Shown here piece after piece: positions 62,254-64,000 of a DNA stretch of 64,000 nucleotides (within the stretch, counting starts at the first letter, position 1; every line of letters begins with the position of its first letter). The stretch is taken from contig NZ_VFQF01000001.1 in assembly GCF_006717145.1 (NCBI RefSeq), positions 2,476,389-2,540,388 on the forward strand. The letters run 5' to 3'. The position numbers were made by a program, and so were the translations under genes. This stretch comes from Humibacillus xanthopallidus (GTDB lineage: Bacteria > Actinomycetota > Actinomycetes > Actinomycetales > Dermatophilaceae). Under the pieces are notes generated by a model, which was not told the DNA's origin, did no database searches, and was given only the letters and a program-made list of their open reading frames with translations.

Positions 62254-62895
62254 ATGTCTGACAACCCGAGCACACCCGACGAGACCGAGGTCACGATGAC
62301 GGGGGAGGCGGTGTCCGACGGCGCCTACACCCTTCTCGTCGCAGACTTCTCGGACACCACGAGCGCACGCGAGGCCTACGAGGCGCTCAAGGAGGTCGAG
62401 GACGGGCGTCGGGTCCAGATCGACGGCGTCATCGTCGTCAACCGCGGGGCCGACGGCAAGCTCACCATCGAGAAGGCCACCGACCACACGACCCGGCGTG
62501 GCCTCCGGTGGGGACTCGTCGGCGGCGCCGCTCTGGGGCTCATCTTCCCGCCATCGATCCTCGGCAGCGCCGCGGTGCTCGGCGCGGCCGGAGCAGCTGC
62601 GGGCAAGATCGGCGCGCTGCGCCACCGCAACGAGCTGTCCCGCGAGCTCGAGTCATCCGTGGTCCCCGGCCACTCCGCGATCGTGGCGGTCGTGTCGGAC
62701 CCCGCCGTCCTCGAGCTGCAGAAGGCCCTCGCCCGGGCCGATGCCATCGTCGAGTCCGCGGTGGACCGCGTCGTCGCCGACGAGCTGCGGGCCGCGGCCA
62801 AGGAGGCGGAGGGCGAGGCTCCGGCTGTGGAGTCGGGGTCGGACGGCTCGGCACCCTCCGACACGGACACGGACACGGCAGAGCCGAAAGCCTAG
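62254..62895 (+). CDS. DUF1269-domain protein
   Basis: 213 aa, ATG 62254 with CAGGAGG upstream. Core: YTLLVADFSDTTSAREAYEALKEVE, VIVVNRGADGKLTIEKATDHTTRRGLRWGLVGGAALGLIFPPSILGSAAVLGAAGAAAGKI with a glycine-rich amphipathic or membrane segment, and HSAIVAVVSDPAVLELQKAL. Stress-related, function not established. Its TAG stop shares a CTAG tetranucleotide with the stop of the convergent gene. Confidence 0.88.
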   Translation: MSDNPSTPDETEVTMTGEAVSDGAYTLLVADFSDTTSAREAYEALKEVEDGRRVQIDGVIVVNRGADGKLTIEKATDHTTRRGLRWGLVGGAALGLIFPPSILGSAAVLGAAGAAAGKIGALRHRNELSRELESSVVPGHSAIVAVVSDPAVLELQKALARADAIVESAVDRVVADELRAAAKEAEGEAPAVESGSDGSAPSDTDTDTAEPKA

Positions 62896-63347
62896 GCCTG
62901 CCGCGCGACCCGGCGCAGGGCCCAGCCGGCCAGGACGAAGCCCACGCCGATGGCGGTCGCCATCAGCGCGACGCCGAACGAGACGACCGAGGTGAAGAGT
63001 GAGGCCCGGAGGAAGGATGCCGTCATCACGGTCTGACGCTTCGGGTCTGCCTTGTCGAGCTCGGCATAGGTCTTGCCGCCACTCGTCTCCATGGCGTGCT
63101 TCTGGATCGTCTCGGCCTCCGAGTACGCCTCCCACGGGGTGTCGACCGTCTGGCCTGCGAAGCGGGTCGCGTCCTGCGAGACCGTGATCTTCTCCGCGCC
63201 GAGCTCGTTTGCCACCGCCACCCAGGTGGCCACTCCGGCGACCGCCATGATCGCGCCGAAGATGATGAGGAGCAGGCCGACCACGGCGACGCCGCGGAGG
63301 GTGCGCGGCGCCGTGGTGGACGCCGTCGTCGTGTTCATCGTTGTCAT
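62892..63347 (-). CDS. Two-helix membrane protein (of the type often mislabelled LigA)
   Basis: 151 aa, ATG 63347 with GGGAGG upstream. An N-terminal helix (GVAVVGLLLIIFGAIMAVAGVATWVAV), an extracytoplasmic stretch (ITVSQDATRFAGQTVDTPWEAY...KTYAELDKADPKRQTV) and a C-terminal helix (VSFGVALMATAIGVGFVLAGWAL). This type is common in actinobacteria as a conserved hypothetical, often mislabelled as a ring-opening dioxygenase. Function unknown. Confidence 0.75.
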   Translation of the reverse strand: MTTMNTTTASTTAPRTLRGVAVVGLLLIIFGAIMAVAGVATWVAVANELGAEKITVSQDATRFAGQTVDTPWEAYSEAETIQKHAMETSGGKTYAELDKADPKRQTVMTASFLRASLFTSVVSFGVALMATAIGVGFVLAGWALRRVARQA

Positions 63348-63537
63348 GTCGTGCCTCCCGGGAGTGTGACTGCAAGGATGCGGTCGGCCCGCCTCTGCGG
63401 GCGCGTCCGCGGGTCGTCACGACGCTAGGGCCTGAGCGCCCGCGCCACATGGCACTTTCCGGGTGATTTGCTCGCGCGTGTGACAGGCTCGTGACCGGCG
63501 CCGGGCCCACCGGGGACCCCGTCCGAGGAGGTTTGCG

Positions 63538-64000
63538 ATGAAGGCAGTGACCGTCGAACCGCACGTCGCAGGCTCCGTTCGCTACGAGGACGTGCCGGAG
63601 CCCGACGAGAGCACCGGGTCGGTCCTCGTCGAAGCGGTGGGCGTCGGGATCTGCGGCACCGACGTCGAGATCGCCTCGGGCGCCTACGGCTGGGCACCAC
63701 CGGGCCGCGACCGGCTGGTCCTCGGCCACGAGTCCCTCGGCCGGGTGCTCGACCCGGGCCCGGTGTCCGGGCTCCAGGCCGGCGACCTCATCGTGGGGAT
63801 CGTGAGGCGCCCCGACCCGGTGCCGTGCAGCAACTGCGCGGTCGGCGAGTGGGACATGTGCCGCAACGGGCAGTACACCGAGCGCGGCATCAAGCAGCTC
63901 GACGGCTTCATGTCGGAGCGCTGGCGCATCGAGCCGGGCTTCTACACCAAGCTCGACCCGTCGCTCGGCCGCCTCGGCGTCCTGCTCGAACCGACGACGG
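63538..64000 (+). CDS. Zinc-dependent MDR dehydrogenase (glucose dehydrogenase-like), N-terminal part
   Basis: 154 codons are visible; the gene runs off the right edge. ATG 63538 follows GAGGAGG. Features: MKAVTVEPHVAGSVRYEDVPEP, GVGICGTDVEIASG (first zinc Cys), LVLGHESLGRV (GHE motif) and CSNCAVGEWDMC (structural Cys set). The GTDxEI/GHESLGRV/CxxC style matches archaeal/actinobacterial glucose 1-dehydrogenases, which oxidise glucose to gluconolactone. Positioned after the two glucosidases, so glucose they release could feed it. Truncation means substrate class is not fixed. Confidence 0.78.
   Translation, partial: MKAVTVEPHVAGSVRYEDVPEPDESTGSVLVEAVGVGICGTDVEIASGAYGWAPPGRDRLVLGHESLGRVLDPGPVSGLQAGDLIVGIVRRPDPVPCSNCAVGEWDMCRNGQYTERGIKQLDGFMSERWRIEPGFYTKLDPSLGRLGVLLEPTT

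Overview
The window is about 64 kb of high-GC DNA from an actinobacterium. Supporting signs are frequent GTG starts, GTGA/ATGA gene overlaps, a Pmt-type protein mannosyltransferase, a GNAT/MoaC/Mog/Glp/GlpR cell-division locus, FmdB, CorA, MscL, Pta-AckA and an AI-2E family permease. Gene style, plus a strongly over-represented heptamer GTATGCC/GGCATAC, points to the Intrasporangiaceae (Janibacter/Knoellia/Tetrasphaera relatives). That family call is inference.

Layout: 0-36.9 kb is ordinary chromosomal backbone. It holds the 3' end of a protein mannosyltransferase, tRNA-Ala(CGC) followed by duplicated tRNA-tail/hairpin modules, an orphan LanC-like protein, an ArsI/CadI arsenical lyase with a palindromic operator, a serine-rich surface protein, transporters, pta-ackA, and a minus-strand operon in which a UTP-glucose-1-phosphate uridylyltransferase is fused in frame to a MoeA/Glp (gephyrin-like) protein and followed by moaC, mog, a GNAT acetyltransferase and a GlpR-like membrane protein. 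Beyond it lie folate, penicillin-acylase, K+/H+ antiporter, FmdB, MTA phosphorylase, SAF-domain, MscL and TPR genes, a 1392-aa DUF4011-type helicase, a CocE-like hydrolase and an N-formylglutamate-amidohydrolase-like protein. Three repeat families sit between genes: a 67-nt-period palindrome at two loci, a 145-nt triplicated inverted-repeat unit, and a 14-nt minisatellite.

At 37.16 kb lies tRNA-Arg(CCT). From there to about 51 kb the DNA looks acquired. It has lower GC in places, long gene-poor stretches and no copy of the GTATGCC heptamer. It contains a KAP-family P-loop NTPase, several unrecognised proteins (some translationally coupled), a strong operator/leader upstream of an unknown 174-aa protein, a decayed IS110 transposase, a tyrosine-recombinase fragment, and a PadR regulator coupled to a small Cys-containing protein. 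I read this as a tRNA-associated, partly decayed island that may carry defence functions.

From about 51 kb the backbone returns: small VOC, SRPBCC, YCII and membrane proteins, an EamA transporter, a secreted HEYGH metalloprotease, DUF5995 plus a class-IV aminotransferase/lyase, a GIN-domain lipoprotein, and then a carbohydrate segment (GH15 glucoamylase/trehalase, a large MGH1/GH63-like glucosidase, and a truncated glucose-dehydrogenase-like MDR enzyme at the right edge) with a DUF1269 protein between.

The most unusual items are the UGPase-Glp fusion and its operon, the palindromic repeat families, the heptamer with its 15-kb gap, and the KAP NTPase island.
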